DNA of 6,878 nt from Bacteroidia bacterium (lineage in GTDB: Bacteria; Bacteroidota; Bacteroidia; JABDFU01): assembly GCA_020849195.1 (NCBI GenBank), contig JADLGT010000332.1, positions 1 through 6,878 of the forward strand, in the 5' to 3' direction. Shown here piece by piece: positions 6,269 to 6,878 of this stretch; within the stretch, counting starts at the first letter, position 1, and the number at the start of each line of letters is the position of its first letter. The notes under the pieces were generated by a model. It worked only from the letters and a program-made list of their open reading frames with translations. It was not told where the DNA came from and did not search any database. The position numbers and the translations under genes were made by a program.

Positions 6269-6878
6269 ATGCATCCAAAAATACTATACAAACATTTTAC
6301 TAAACTCGAAAGCGATCATTTTGGGTTAGTTTATATGGGCGAGTTCGACGATGAACTTACCGCCACACTTACTCGCATAAGTGAAACTAGTATTGAAGAG
6401 CCGAAGCTGATTAAGAAAAAACTTTCATTTCTTATTGTTGAATGTTTTCAGAATATTGTTCGACATGCCGACAAGCCACAATTAGTTACTCGAACCAATA
6501 ATAAGCCGCGTATGTTTTTAGTTCGTAATACCGGACATGATTTTTATATTGCTTCTACTAATCTTATTAATAACGATAAAAAAGAAAGATTGGCCGCAAA
6601 ACTCAAAATAATAAACTCCTTGGGCAAAGAAGAACTGAAGGCAGAATACATGAACGCACTTGCTCATGGAGAAATAACAGATAAAGGAGGCGGAGGACTT
6701 GGGCTGATTGAAATGTCACGCAAATCAGAATGTAAACTCGAATTCGATTTTGAGTTTATCAATTACTTTTTTTCGGTTTTTTATATGCAGGTTCATGTAG
6801 CCGTCCGCGGGAGCGAAACAAATACAGAATCTCTGATTACTCTAAACAATACGCGCGAATTGTACAACGCTATGTTAG
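6269..6878 (+). CDS. SiaB-family GHKL protein kinase (DUF6272-like), 3' end cut by window edge
   Basis: An open reading frame of 203 codons from the ATG at 6269 to the window end without a stop. It resembles the SiaB family, GHKL-fold Ser/Thr kinases which, in the Pseudomonas SiaABCD system, phosphorylate the anti-sigma-antagonist-like SiaC opposite a PP2C phosphatase. Visible features are an N-box-like helix IVECFQNIVRHAD (56-68) with Glu58, Asn62 and His66; a kinase core segment INSLGKEELKAEYMNAL (115-131); and the glycine-rich ATP lid DKGGGGLGLIEMSRKS (138-153). The last strand, FSVFYMQVHV (168-177), is where Bacteroidota members I know normally end. At least 26 further residues (AVRGSETNTES onward) follow here, so this copy has a C-terminal extension or a fused domain. 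There is no signal peptide, so it is cytosolic. It begins 18 bp after purQ, so read-through from purQ is possible. A SiaC-like DUF1987 gene and a phosphatase gene would be expected beyond the right edge; that is inference. Confidence 0.85.
   Translation, partial: MHPKILYKHFTKLESDHFGLVYMGEFDDELTATLTRISETSIEEPKLIKKKLSFLIVECFQNIVRHADKPQLVTRTNNKPRMFLVRNTGHDFYIASTNLINNDKKERLAAKLKIINSLGKEELKAEYMNALAHGEITDKGGGGLGLIEMSRKSECKLEFDFEFINYFFSVFYMQVHVAVRGSETNTESLITLNNTRELYNAML

Noticed and set aside
1..6878. Search for CRISPR arrays, tRNA or rRNA genes, insertion sequences and phage or defence genes
   Set aside because: I saw no regularly spaced direct repeats, no tRNA-like cloverleaf with CCA-adjacent arms, no rRNA-like tract, no transposase ORF and no terminal inverted repeats. 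The window is dominated by intact housekeeping genes.

Overview
The window looks like chromosomal DNA of a member of the Bacteroidota. Three things support this. The base composition is AT-rich. Several upstream regions carry the phylum-type promoter (-7 box TAnnTTTG, in one case with a -33 TTTG), and Shine-Dalgarno sequences are not evident at the real starts. The proteins are of Bacteroidota type: thymidine kinase with its N-terminal MFVEHT leader, a DUF6427-like membrane protein, and a SiaB-family GHKL protein with the DKGGGGLG motif. I cannot place it more finely, although a stand-alone purQ and the 59-residue membrane protein would fit Sphingobacteria- or Chitinophaga-like lineages.

Layout from left to right. 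tdk is on the minus strand, with its last few codons cut off by the window start. A 264-bp divergent intergenic region follows, holding small dyads and a well-formed promoter for a 78-residue secreted Lys/Glu-rich protein. That gene ends at a strong rho-independent terminator. Next come a carboxyltransferase (beta) subunit of propionyl-CoA carboxylase or methylmalonyl-CoA decarboxylase type, then purD, both on the plus strand. A 59-residue single-pass membrane protein gene lies on the minus strand at 4242-4421, convergent with purD. The two are separated by a hairpin terminator that works better for the minus strand. Divergent from the small gene is a 327-residue polytopic membrane protein (DUF6427-like), then purQ, and only 18 bp after purQ the start of a SiaB-family gene that runs off the right edge.

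Functional themes. purD and purQ catalyse steps 2 and 4 (glutaminase half) of de novo IMP synthesis, and tdk is pyrimidine salvage, so nucleotide supply is the main theme. The acyl-CoA carboxylase subunit belongs to propionate/methylmalonate or branched-chain carbon flow, and its biotin-carrying partners are not in the window. The truncated SiaB-like gene suggests a partner-switching regulatory module continuing to the right.

Most of the window is ordinary housekeeping DNA. The items most worth a second look are the short membrane protein gene on the minus strand, the KKEX-repeat secreted protein, the SiaB-like protein with residues beyond its usual domain end, a His-to-Cys change in the GREH motif of PurD, and a hairpin across the purQ stop codon.
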